A stretch of DNA of 64,000 bases from Micromonospora sonchi. Lineage in GTDB: Bacteria; Actinomycetota; Actinomycetes; Mycobacteriales; Micromonosporaceae. Both the position numbers and the translations under genes were made by a program. Of this stretch, positions 48,151 through 56,310 are shown one piece after another. The notes below the pieces were generated by a model that was given only the letters and a program-made list of their open reading frames with translations, did not search any database and was not told the origin of the DNA. Numbering within the stretch: the stretch's first letter is position 1; each line of letters opens with the position of its first letter. The stretch lies in contig NZ_BMNB01000005.1 in NCBI RefSeq assembly GCF_014646235.1, forward strand, positions 1-64,000. Direction: 5' to 3'.

Positions 48151-48173
48151 GTAGGCGTACGACGTATACCTAC
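48151..48173. promoter_or_regulatory. Palindromic operator for the TetR regulator
   Basis: A 23-base imperfect palindrome: GTAGGcgTACG, one central base, CGTAtaCCTAC, with three unsymmetrical positions. It lies between the two divergent starts (11 bases from one, 26 from the other). Its length and position fit a TetR dimer site controlling both genes. Confidence 0.75.
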
Positions 48174-48199
48174 GAGGGTGCAGTAGGGTGTCAAGTGCC

Positions 48200-48835
48200 A
48201 TGCCTCGGCCCCGCTCCCTGACTCCCGACCGGATCGCCTCGGCGGCGTTGACCGTGATCGACCGCGACGGGCTCGCCGGGTTCACCATGCGGGCGGTCGC
48301 CACCGAGCTGTCGATGAGCGCGATGGCCCTCTATCGCTACGTCGACGATCGGGGCGAGCTGGAACGGCTGGTCGTGGAGGGAGTGCTCGACCGGATCGAC
48401 ACCGACCCGCCCGACCCCGAACTGCCGTGGGCCGACCGGGTCACGATCATGGTGGGCCGGATGCGCGCGGCCGTTGCCGCCCATCCGGCGATCGCGTCCC
48501 TGGTGCCCGTGCACCGGCACCGCTCCCGTGCCGTGCTGCGCTGGACGGAAACCGTGCTCGGTCTGCTGACCGAGGCCGGGCTGACCGGACAGCGGCGGGT
48601 GGTCGCCCTGCGTGGCCTGCTCAGCTACCTCCTCGGCGCGATCCAGCTGGAACATCTGGGCCCGCTCGCCGGGCCCGGCACCGCGGTGCTGGCCGAGCTT
48701 GCACCGGAGGCGTTCCCGTACCTCGCCGACACGGCCCGCACCGCGCGCCACATCAGCCCAGACGCCGAGTTCGACGGTGGCCTGGCCCTGTTCCTGCGAG
48801 GTTTGGCCGATCCGCCCCGGCCGCGCCCAGGCTGA
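48200..48835 (+). CDS. TetR-family regulator
   Basis: 211 aa. The N-terminal HTH (PDRIASAALTVIDRDGLAGFTMRAVATELSMSAMALYRYV in the usual order) is followed by a helical C-terminal domain of the TetR_C type. The ATG at 48200 begins MPRPRSLTPDR. It faces the peroxiredoxin-like gene across the 23-base palindrome and most likely represses it and itself. The inducer is unknown; oxidised small molecules are a guess only. Confidence 0.9.
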   Translation: MPRPRSLTPDRIASAALTVIDRDGLAGFTMRAVATELSMSAMALYRYVDDRGELERLVVEGVLDRIDTDPPDPELPWADRVTIMVGRMRAAVAAHPAIASLVPVHRHRSRAVLRWTETVLGLLTEAGLTGQRRVVALRGLLSYLLGAIQLEHLGPLAGPGTAVLAELAPEAFPYLADTARTARHISPDAEFDGGLALFLRGLADPPRPRPG

Positions 48836-48847
48836 CGCCGCGTGGGG

Positions 48848-50371
48848 TCAACGGCGGGCGAGCAGGCCCCGAGGACGGACCGAGAACAGTGGCTCGGCGG
48901 CGGCGCCCGCCGACCGCAGGATGTGGTTCGCCGCGAGGATGCCGGTGGCCGCCGCCCGTTCCATCAGCGCGCTCGGAAAGTCGGTGCGGATGCCGTCGCC
49001 GGCCAGGTAGAGCCCATCGGCGTCGGTGCGTACGCCGGGCCGCCGGGCGTGGCTGCCGACCGCGAAGGCGGGTGCCTTCGCCTCCACCCGGGCGTGCAGC
49101 TCACGCACGCGCAGCCGGCCTGCCTCCGGCCAGAGTTCGGTCAGCTCGGCGCGCATCCGTTCGGCCAGCTCCGTCGCGGGCACGCCCGGCTCGCAGGCGT
49201 ACGCGTGCAGCTCGATGACCGAGCCGCCGGTGCGCTCCGCCCAGCGCCGGGACTCGTGCTCCAAACGGTGGTACAGCGTCACCGAATCCAGCGTGGGCTG
49301 ACGGGACACCCCGCTGAAGATCGCTCGATCGGGGCGTACGTCTCCGTCGCACCAGTAGCGCGCCACCGCGTACGGCGGGCCGGGCCGCCCGTACGCGGGC
49401 ATCGCCGCCACCAGCTGCGGGGCGGCGTCGGCCAGCGTGGGGGAGGCCGCGACCAGCGCGGCGAGCGCCGGCGGGTCGACGGCCAGCACGACGTGCCCGG
49501 CCCGGTACGCCCGCTCGGCGGTCGCCACCCGCCAGCCGGCCGGATCACGACCCAGCCCGGTCGCCGCGACGCCGGTGAGCACCCGTCCGCCGTGGCGCTC
49601 GACGTGCCGGGCCAGCGGTGCCCAGATCGCCGTGGCGTAGTCCTCGTCGGGGCAGTCGAAGGCCAGCCCTTCGGGGTTGCCGAGCAGGTAGAAGTGGAAC
49701 TGGGCGATCAGCTCGGCGGCCGACATCTCCGCCTCGTGGTTGAAGAACGAGTGGGAGAAGACCTCGAAGAGCATCGCCCGCGCCCGGTCCGGCAACCGTA
49801 GCGAGGTGAGCAGCTCCTCGGCGGTGACGCGGTCGAACTCGGCGTAGGTGCGTACCGGATGGTAGGCCAGCAGCGGCAGGGCGGCGTCCCGGTCCATTCC
49901 GCGCAGGTCGCGCAGCCGCACGCTGGGGCTGCGGGCCAGCAGGGTGAGCAGGTTCGCCGGTGGGGCGGGCGGCAGCCGCCCGAACTCCTCGGTCGGCCAG
50001 CGTGCGCTGAGCACCGGGTAACCCGGCACGGGCCGCAGGAAGCGCAGCGCCGGGTCGATCCGGCGCAGGATGTTGCGCCAGTTGTAGTACTGCCGGAAGA
50101 ACGCGTGGAAACCGTGCTCGTTGACCTGGCTGCTGCCGTCGGCGAGCGTTTCCGGCCAGGCGCCCAACCGGCCGCCCAGGGTGGGCGCGGCCTCCAGCAC
50201 GGTCACCTGGACGCCCCGTTCGGCGAGGACCACGGCCGCGGACATGCCGGCGATCCCGCCGCCGACGACCACTGCGGTGGCCGGTCGCGGCACGCGGTCA
50301 GGGCCGCCGCCCGGGTCCATCCGGTGCGGGCGTACGCCGATGAGCCGGCCGACCACCTGCGACAGCGTCAT
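48848..50371 (-). CDS. FAD-dependent carotenoid-desaturase-like oxidoreductase (CrtU-like)
   Basis: 507 aa. The FAD motif VVVGGGIAGMSAAVVLAERG is at the N terminus, followed by LEAAPTLGGRLGAWPE. The segments NEHGFHAFFRQYYNWRNIL, ..LFEVFSHSFFNHEAEMSAAELI and NPEGLAFDCP closely follow the pattern of CrtU (isorenieratene synthase) and related amine-oxidase-fold enzymes. A C-terminal GLYLAGDGIRTDFPSALMERA completes FAD binding. GGGAGGTG lies before the ATG at 50371. No other carotenoid gene is near, so the substrate is open; hydroxysqualene or a carotenoid are possible. Confidence 0.85.
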   Translation of the reverse strand: MTLSQVVGRLIGVRPHRMDPGGGPDRVPRPATAVVVGGGIAGMSAAVVLAERGVQVTVLEAAPTLGGRLGAWPETLADGSSQVNEHGFHAFFRQYYNWRNILRRIDPALRFLRPVPGYPVLSARWPTEEFGRLPPAPPANLLTLLARSPSVRLRDLRGMDRDAALPLLAYHPVRTYAEFDRVTAEELLTSLRLPDRARAMLFEVFSHSFFNHEAEMSAAELIAQFHFYLLGNPEGLAFDCPDEDYATAIWAPLARHVERHGGRVLTGVAATGLGRDPAGWRVATAERAYRAGHVVLAVDPPALAALVAASPTLADAAPQLVAAMPAYGRPGPPYAVARYWCDGDVRPDRAIFSGVSRQPTLDSVTLYHRLEHESRRWAERTGGSVIELHAYACEPGVPATELAERMRAELTELWPEAGRLRVRELHARVEAKAPAFAVGSHARRPGVRTDADGLYLAGDGIRTDFPSALMERAAATGILAANHILRSAGAAAEPLFSVRPRGLLARR

Positions 50372-50429
50372 CCGCACCTCCCGGCTCGACCTCCTCAGTC
50401 TGCCCGAGATGTACGGAAAACGGCTGGTT

Positions 50430-50483
50430 GTTAATAGGGGGCCCCGGTACCTCACGAGGCGTTAACAAGGGGCCCCTCCCTAC
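50430..50483 (-). repeat. Stop-proximal two-part GGGGCCCC repeat, copy 4
   Basis: On the minus strand it starts within the stop codon of the glycosylase-like gene: GTAGGGAGGGGCCCCTTGTT, AACGCCTCGTGAGGTA, then CCGGGGCCCCCTATTAAC. Same orientation to its gene as copies 1, 2 and 5. Confidence 0.9.
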
Positions 50484-50947
50484 ATCCGGTCGGAGGGGGG
50501 CCAGACGTAGTCGAGGTTGTCGGGGACGTCGGGGCCGAAGATCGGGCGGTAGTGGGCCGGGTCCTTGCGTAGCAGCGCCGAGCGGTGGCTCAGGTGCAGG
50601 TCCGTGCGGCCGAGCCAGGGCGGCAGTTCACCGGCGACCGCCAGCTCCTGCTGGGACCGGACGTGCTCGATGCCGCGGGCGGCGGCGAGGTCGGCGGTCA
50701 GGGTCGCGGCGCAGGTGTCGGCCCGGCCGGCAGCGCACCAGACCTCGCAGACGTCCAGTCCGTAGCGGGTCACGGCCTCCTCGTACCCGGTCCACATCTT
50801 CACCGCCGGGTGGTTGCGCCAGCCGTACCCGGGCCAGGTCAGCGCGCGCAGCACCTGGATCGCCTCGACCCGCTGTTTGCCGAGCCGTCGCTGGTCGAGC
50901 GTTCGAGCGCTGGCCAGGAAGTCCGGATACGGCAGGAACGTCTGCAT
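50480..50947 (-). CDS. Pyrimidine-dimer DNA glycosylase/endonuclease V-like protein
   Basis: 155 aa. MQTFLPYPDFLASARTLDQ, RRLGKQRVEAIQVLRAL and YGWRNHPAVKMWTGYEEAV fit the Pyr_excise / MSMEG_6728-type family related to T4 endonuclease V, which removes UV photoproducts by glycosylase-lyase action. The catalytic residue in T4 is the N-terminal Thr, and here Gln2 follows Met, so activity is not certain. The stop touches a GGGGCCCC repeat. It stands alone, divergent from the ion-channel gene. Confidence 0.78.
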   Translation of the reverse strand: MQTFLPYPDFLASARTLDQRRLGKQRVEAIQVLRALTWPGYGWRNHPAVKMWTGYEEAVTRYGLDVCEVWCAAGRADTCAATLTADLAAARGIEHVRSQQELAVAGELPPWLGRTDLHLSHRSALLRKDPAHYRPIFGPDVPDNLDYVWPPSDRM

Positions 50948-51048
50948 GCCGCTGCCGTACCCCTCAGCGGCGCGGACATGCCGGACCAGTGCAGTCCAAG
51001 ATCATCAGCGGGCTGCGCGGGGGGCGACCCGGTGGCTACCATGCGGGC

Positions 51049-52830
51049 ATGCCGGAGCCGCTGCTCGATCGGGCCCTGCGAGCCGGCCGCCGGTTACGGG
51101 CCAACGGTGAGCCTCGGGCGCACTACGTGATCTGCGGCCAGGATCCGCTCGCCTACTGGGTGGTGCGGGCGTTGCGCGGCGGCGAGACACAGGCCGGGCG
51201 GTTGCGGATCACGCTGATCGTGCCCGAGCGTCGGCGCTCTCCCGGGCCGGACGGCCGTGACCTGGCCGGGGTCGAGGTGATCCGGGCCGACCGGCTGGAC
51301 GAGATCGCCTTCCGCCGGGCCGGTCTGGCCGGGGCGGAAGGGCTGGCCCTGCTGCATCAGGACGACGTGGGCAACATGCACGCCGCCCTGTGCGCTCAGG
51401 AGGTCGAGCCCCGGCTGCGCCTGGTGGTGCGGATGTTCAACACCGGCCTGGCCAACGGGGTCCGGCAGATCTTCCCCGACTCGGCGGTGCTCTCGGACAC
51501 CTCGATGGCGGCCCCGGCGTTCGTGGCCGCCGCGCTCGGCGAGGTCGCGCCCACCCACTTCCGGCACGGCGGACGCACCCTCTACGTGGCGCGCCGGGAC
51601 GACGTACGGCCGAACGAGATCGTCTGCGGGGTGGCCGACACCCGCGATCCGCAGCAGGTGCTGCTGCTGCCGACGCATGGCCGGGACGCCGACGTGGTGC
51701 TCGCCGAGGCGGCCGGCCGACCGGCGGGCGCCGAGCTGGCCGCACGCCGGATGGCCCGGGCCCGGCGGCGTCGCCGCCCGGTGGCGATGGTGCTGCGGGC
51801 GGTCCGCAGCTTCGCCACCCGCAAGATCGGCGTCGCGGTGATCCTGCTGCTCGCGGTGGTGGGCCTGCTCGGTGGGCTGTACGCCAACGCGGCGCACGTC
51901 AGCCTGGCCGACGCGGTGTACCTGGCCCTGGTCACCACCCTCACCGGGCAGGACCCGGACACTGCCAAGGGCGCCGCCGAACAGATCATGCAGGTGGTGC
52001 TCAACCTCGCCGGGCTGGCGCTGATTCCGCTGATCACCGCGGTGGTGGTCGACGGGGTGGTCAACGCCCGGCTGGCCCTGCACACCGGGCGGATCCTGCC
52101 GGAGCGTTCCGGGCACGTCGTGGTGGTGGGGCTGGGCAACATCGGCACCCGGGTGATGGCCCAGCTCAACGACTTCGGCCTCGAGGTGGTGGCGATCGAC
52201 AAGAACCCGGACGCGCGCGGCGCCGGACTCGCCCGGCGGCTGGGCGTACCGCTGGTGGTGGGGGACGCGGCGCAGGAGGAGACGTTGCGCGCCGCCTCGG
52301 TGGCCACCTGCCAGGCCCTGGTCGTGGTCTCCACCGACGACGGGGCCAACCTGCGGGCGGCGCTGAATGGCCGGACCATCAACGACCAGCTCCGGGTGGT
52401 GCTGCGGCTGTTCGACGGCGACTTCGCCGAGCGGGTGCAGCGCGCCTTCGGCATCGGCACCTCGCGCAGCGTCTCCTACCTGGCCGCCCCGTCGTTCGCC
52501 GCCGCGCTGCTGGACCGGGCGGTGATCGCCACCATCCCGGTCGGCCGGCACGCCCTGCTGGTCACCGAGGTCCCGGTGGCGGCCGGCTCGGCCCTGGACG
52601 GGCAGCCGCTCGCCGCAGTGAACAAGACCGGGAGCGTACGCCTGCTCGCGCACGCCCGCGCCGGCCAGCGGTACGACTGGACGCCCGAGCGACGCCGGGT
52701 GATCGTCGCCGGGGACCGGCTGACCGTGATGGCCCGTCGGGCCGGCCTGAACGCCCTGCTCCGCAAGGCCGCCCCACCCGAGCCGGAGACCCCGCGCGGC
52801 GCTCCCGAGCCGCGTGAAACAGCGGAATAG
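51049..52830 (+). CDS. RCK-domain ion-channel-like membrane protein
   Basis: 593 aa. Order of parts: a first, weak TrkA-N/RCK domain (HYVICGQDPLAYWVVRAL, 25-42, up to ~230), a basic linker, TM1 (260-281), a pore-like segment (284-302), TM2 (311-338), and a second RCK domain with a good NAD fold (HVVVVGLGNIGTRV, 356-369; VVAIDKNPDA). Two flanking RCKs around a two-helix pore recall K+ channels. The filter region reads LVTTLTGQDPD instead of TVGYG, so ion selectivity is unclear. Relatives include CASTOR/POLLUX-type and DMI1-like channels. Confidence 0.82.
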   Translation: MPEPLLDRALRAGRRLRANGEPRAHYVICGQDPLAYWVVRALRGGETQAGRLRITLIVPERRRSPGPDGRDLAGVEVIRADRLDEIAFRRAGLAGAEGLALLHQDDVGNMHAALCAQEVEPRLRLVVRMFNTGLANGVRQIFPDSAVLSDTSMAAPAFVAAALGEVAPTHFRHGGRTLYVARRDDVRPNEIVCGVADTRDPQQVLLLPTHGRDADVVLAEAAGRPAGAELAARRMARARRRRRPVAMVLRAVRSFATRKIGVAVILLLAVVGLLGGLYANAAHVSLADAVYLALVTTLTGQDPDTAKGAAEQIMQVVLNLAGLALIPLITAVVVDGVVNARLALHTGRILPERSGHVVVVGLGNIGTRVMAQLNDFGLEVVAIDKNPDARGAGLARRLGVPLVVGDAAQEETLRAASVATCQALVVVSTDDGANLRAALNGRTINDQLRVVLRLFDGDFAERVQRAFGIGTSRSVSYLAAPSFAAALLDRAVIATIPVGRHALLVTEVPVAAGSALDGQPLAAVNKTGSVRLLAHARAGQRYDWTPERRRVIVAGDRLTVMARRAGLNALLRKAAPPEPETPRGAPEPRETAE

Positions 52831-52853
52831 ACCAGAAGCACATAGTCGAGTGA

Positions 52854-52897
52854 CCGTCATGTCACACAGACATAAATATGTCTCTGTGACATGACGG
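52854..52897. terminator. AT-rich 21-bp hairpin between convergent genes
   Basis: Left arm 52854-52874 pairs with right arm 52877-52897 (20 of 21 pairs, one C-C mismatch) around an AA centre. It holds TGTCACACAGACATA on the left arm and its complement on the right. It lies between the channel gene stop and the APC permease stop. The base composition is far below the surrounding GC level. Confidence 0.75.
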
Positions 52898-52922
52898 CTT
52901 CAACGAGTAGTGCCTCCCCCCG

Positions 52923-52960
52923 GCCGGGTAAGGGCCAGGAGCCGGGTAAGGGCCAGGAGC
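52923..52960. repeat. 18-bp tandem duplication
   Basis: GCCGGGTAAGGGCCAGGA occurs twice in a row (52923-52940 and 52941-52958). It lies 13 bases outside the APC permease stop. Confidence 0.85.
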
Positions 52961-52972
52961 TGACCCGGACGG

Positions 52973-54205
52973 TCAGTGGCGGGCGGGGCGGAGGGCGTAC
53001 CAGGCGGCGCCGAGGGCGAGCACGCCGAAGCCGGCGAGCACGCTGGCCAGTGGCAGGTTGACCGCGAGCAGTACGCAGCCGACGAGCCCGATCACGGCCA
53101 GCGCCTGCACCGGCAGCTTTCGGGCCGGTTCGCGGCCGAGCGTCAGTGCGGCGGCGTTGGTGATGGCGTAGTAGACCAGCACGGTGACGCTGGAGAAGCC
53201 GATCGCTCCCCGCACGTCGGCCAGCACGACCACCAGGATCACCACGGCGGCCACCGCCAACTCGGCCCGGTGCGGCACCTGGTGCACAGGGTGCACGGCG
53301 GCCAGCGCGGTAGGCAGGTCGCGGCGGCGGGCCATCGCCAGGGTGGTTCGGCCGACCCCTGCGACCAGGGAGAGCAGCACCCCGGTGACCGCGACGGCCG
53401 CCCCGGCGCGGACCACCCAGGCAAGGCCGGGCAGCCCGGCGGCGGTCACCACGTCGGCCAGGGGCGCGGCGGAACTGGCCAGTTGGGCCGGCCCGAGCAC
53501 GCCGAGCGTGATCACGGCCAGCAGCAGGTAGATCACCAGCACCATGCCGAGTGCCAGCGGCACCGCCCGGGGGATGGTCCGCTCCGGCTCGAGTACCTCC
53601 TCGCCGAGGGTGGCGATCCGCGCGTACCCGGCGAAGGCGAAGAAGAGCAGGCCCGCTGCGGTGAGCACGCCCCGGGCCGAGCCGCCGGGCTGATCGAACC
53701 GGGCGGCCGACACGTCGGTCGCACCGGCCACCGCGACCAGGGTCAGCACCGCCAGCACGACCAGCACCAGGACCCGGGTGGCGGTCGCGGTCTTCGTCAC
53801 GCCCCGGAGGTTCACCCCGGTCACCGCGACGACGGCGGCGACCGCGACGAGTCGGGCCTGCCCCGGCCAGAGGTACGCCCCGATGGTCAGCGCCATCGCC
53901 GCGCAACTGGCCGTCTTGCCGATCACGAAGCCCCAACCGGCGAGGAACCCGGCGAACGGGTTGAGCCGTTCCCGGCCGTACACGTAGGTGCCGCCGGACT
54001 CGGGGTAGCGGGCGGCGAGCCGCGCTGAGCTGGTCGCGTTGCAGTAGGCGATGAAACCGGCGAGCAGGAGCGCCACCAGCAGGCCGACGCCACCAGCCGC
54101 CGCGGCGGCGGGGGCGAAGACCACGAAGATGCCCGCGCCGAGCATCGACCCCAGACCGATGACCACGGCATCCGGTACGCCCAACCGGCGGGCAAGCTGA
54201 TCCAC
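52973..54205 (-). CDS. APC-family amino acid permease
   Basis: 410 aa with 11-12 transmembrane segments. The N-terminal GVPDAVVIGLGSMLGAGIFVV holds the GSxxGAGIF substrate loop of TM1 typical of APC transporters, and ARYPESGGTYVYGRERLN is the TM3 consensus; the mid-region YARIATLGEEVLEPERTIPRA is also conserved. It imports or exchanges amino acids or amines. The substrate is unknown. It converges with the ion-channel gene. Confidence 0.9.
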   Translation of the reverse strand: MDQLARRLGVPDAVVIGLGSMLGAGIFVVFAPAAAAAGGVGLLVALLLAGFIAYCNATSSARLAARYPESGGTYVYGRERLNPFAGFLAGWGFVIGKTASCAAMALTIGAYLWPGQARLVAVAAVVAVTGVNLRGVTKTATATRVLVLVVLAVLTLVAVAGATDVSAARFDQPGGSARGVLTAAGLLFFAFAGYARIATLGEEVLEPERTIPRAVPLALGMVLVIYLLLAVITLGVLGPAQLASSAAPLADVVTAAGLPGLAWVVRAGAAVAVTGVLLSLVAGVGRTTLAMARRRDLPTALAAVHPVHQVPHRAELAVAAVVILVVVLADVRGAIGFSSVTVLVYYAITNAAALTLGREPARKLPVQALAVIGLVGCVLLAVNLPLASVLAGFGVLALGAAWYALRPARH

Positions 54206-54214
54206 GGCCGCAGC

Positions 54215-54991
54215 CTAGGGCCGCGTGGTGAACGGGCCACTCCAGTTGCGTAACGGATCGGGCAGCGGCAGGTCGTCCCAGGGCACCCGGTGCAGCAGCC
54301 GGTCCAGCAGCAGCCCCAGCAGCAGCCCGGCCACCGAGTCGGTCAACCAGTGCCAGCCCAGGTAGGTCGTGGTGCAGAGGACCACTGCCGGCGGCACGAT
54401 CCGGACCACGAGCACCAGCCGGCGGGGCATCGCGCGGCCGAGGCCGGCCAGCAGCGGAGCGAGCAGCACTGCGATCACGCCGTACCAGACGATCGCGTTG
54501 GCGACGTGCCCGGACGGGTACGACTGGGCGAACCGGACCGGCAGGTCGTCCTGGAAGAGCGGGAGGGTCTGCTCCGCCGGCAGGAACGGTTCCTTGCTGC
54601 TGGCGCTCGGCGCGGGCCGGGCCGTCCACACCTTCAGTGGGCCGATGGTCAGGAGGGTGAGCACGAAGGCGGCCACCGGTACGAGCAGGGGGCGCACCGA
54701 GCGCAGCCGGACGGCCAGCAACGCCGCCAGACCGGTCGCGATCAACGTCAGCGGGGTGCCCTGACCGAGGTAGTTGAGGACGATCGCGATCCACCGGGCG
54801 GCGGTGGGCCGGTGTGCGTCGGCCCAGTCGGCCACCGCGCGGTCGATGCCGAAGAACATGCCGGCGGCGAGCGCGGCGGTCAGCGCGACCAGGGCGGCCA
54901 GCAGCACGGCGTCGAACCACCAGCCGGCCGGGCGTACCGGTGCCGGGCGTAACCTGCCGCGTACCGGTGTCGTCTCCCGCACCCGGATCAC
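54215..54991 (-). CDS. PAP2-family phosphatase
   Basis: About 258 aa, six transmembrane segments. The phosphatase signature appears in three parts: KVWTARP (motif 1), SYPSGHVANA (motif 2, PSGH) and YLGWHWLTDSVAG (motif 3, His and Asp). These enzymes act on lipid phosphates such as undecaprenyl or phosphatidate. The start is uncertain: GTG codons at 55051, 54991 and 54982 are possible without a clear ribosome site. It ends 9 bases upstream of the APC permease's start, so both may be co-transcribed. Confidence 0.82.
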   Translation of the reverse strand: MIRVRETTPVRGRLRPAPVRPAGWWFDAVLLAALVALTAALAAGMFFGIDRAVADWADAHRPTAARWIAIVLNYLGQGTPLTLIATGLAALLAVRLRSVRPLLVPVAAFVLTLLTIGPLKVWTARPAPSASSKEPFLPAEQTLPLFQDDLPVRFAQSYPSGHVANAIVWYGVIAVLLAPLLAGLGRAMPRRLVLVVRIVPPAVVLCTTTYLGWHWLTDSVAGLLLGLLLDRLLHRVPWDDLPLPDPLRNWSGPFTTRP

Positions 54992-55092
54992 GCTACCGGC
55001 CCGACGTGGTGGCCGACCCGAGCGGTGCGGGGTGGCTGTGGGCCGAACCACGTGGGGAAGCGTTCCGGCCGGGTACGCGTCAGACTGGACGC

Positions 55093-56301
55093 GTGCGGAT
55101 CACTTCGGCTCTCGTCGACCCGGCGCTGCTCGACCTCCCCTGGTCGACGCCGCTGGAGCAGTGGCCGGCTGAACATCTGGTCGCGCTGCCGCAGGGCATC
55201 TCCCGGCACGTGGTGCGCTTCGTGCGACTGGGCGGGTACGTCTACGCGGTCAAGGAGACCGGCGAGCGGGTGGCCGAGCGGGAGTACGACCTGCTGCGCG
55301 CCCTGGAGCGGATCGACTTTCCGTCGGTGCGGGCGGTGGCGATCGTCGCCGACCGGGAGTCCGACGCCGGTGAGCCGCTCGACCCGGTGCTGATCACCCG
55401 GCATCTTCAGTTCTCCCTGCCCTACCGGGCGCTGTTCTCCCACACGCTGCGGCCGGAGACGATGGGCCGGCTGCTCGACGCGCTCGCCGCGCTGCTGGTC
55501 CGGATGCATCTGACCGGCTTCTTCTGGGGCGACTGCTCGCTGTCCAACACGCTGTTCCGGCGCGACGCCGGTGCCTTCGCCGCGTATCTGGTGGACGCGG
55601 AGACCGGGGCGCTGCGCACCGTGCTCTCCAACGGTCAGCGTGGTGAGGATCTGGAGATCGCCCGGGTCAACATCTTCGGCGAGGCGCTGGATCTACAGGC
55701 CGCCGGCCTGCTGCACGACTCGATCGACCCCGAGATGGTCTCCGAGGAGGTCGTGCAGCGCTACGAGCGGCTCTGGCACGAGATCACCTACGAGCAGCAG
55801 GTCGAGCGGGAAGCCCGGCACGACATCGAGGGGCGCATCCGCCGGCTCAACGAGATGGGCTTCGACGTGGCCGAGGTGGCCATGTCGACCATGGGCAACG
55901 GGCGGTACCTGGTCCGGCCGAAGGTCGTCGACGCCGGCTACCACCACCGCCGGCTGCTCCGGCTCACCGGCCTGGACGCCGAGGAGAACCAGGCCCGCAA
56001 GCTGCTCAACGACCTCGACGCGTACCGGGCGGAGAGCGACCTGACCGACGAGCAGCAGGCCGCCCACCGCTGGCTGACCGAGGTGTTCGAGCCGGTGGTC
56101 CGGGCGGTCCCCGCTGACCTGCGGCGCAAGCTGGAGCCGCAGGAGCTGTTCGCCCAGATCATCGAGCACAAGTGGCTGCTCTCCGAGCGGGCCGGGCGGG
56201 ACGTGGGGATGCGGCACGCGGTGCAGTCGTACCTGACCGACGTGTTGGTGCACCGCCCCGACGAGCAGGCCGTCCTCGGCGTCGAGATGTCGAAGGCCTG
56301 A
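55093..56301 (+). CDS. DUF4032-domain protein, kinase-like
   Basis: 402 aa, GTG start. The first part has features of a WaaP/lipopolysaccharide-kinase-like fold (YVYAVKETGERVAEREYDLLRAL with a possible ATP Lys; LLVRMHLTGFFWGDCSLSNTLF with catalytic-loop-like GDCSLSNT). The C-terminal half matches the DUF4032 pattern (VQRYERLWHEITYEQQVE..., EPQELFAQIIEHKW). A phosphotransferase role is plausible but unproved. It is divergent from the PAP2 gene. Confidence 0.75.
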   Translation: MRITSALVDPALLDLPWSTPLEQWPAEHLVALPQGISRHVVRFVRLGGYVYAVKETGERVAEREYDLLRALERIDFPSVRAVAIVADRESDAGEPLDPVLITRHLQFSLPYRALFSHTLRPETMGRLLDALAALLVRMHLTGFFWGDCSLSNTLFRRDAGAFAAYLVDAETGALRTVLSNGQRGEDLEIARVNIFGEALDLQAAGLLHDSIDPEMVSEEVVQRYERLWHEITYEQQVEREARHDIEGRIRRLNEMGFDVAEVAMSTMGNGRYLVRPKVVDAGYHHRRLLRLTGLDAEENQARKLLNDLDAYRAESDLTDEQQAAHRWLTEVFEPVVRAVPADLRRKLEPQELFAQIIEHKWLLSERAGRDVGMRHAVQSYLTDVLVHRPDEQAVLGVEMSKA

Positions 56302-56310
56302 GGGCTCCCG

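Noticed and set aside
55051..55092. Longer PAP2 start overlapping the divergent DUF4032 leader
   Set aside because: No ribosome site; leaves too little room for the two promoters. Still possible.
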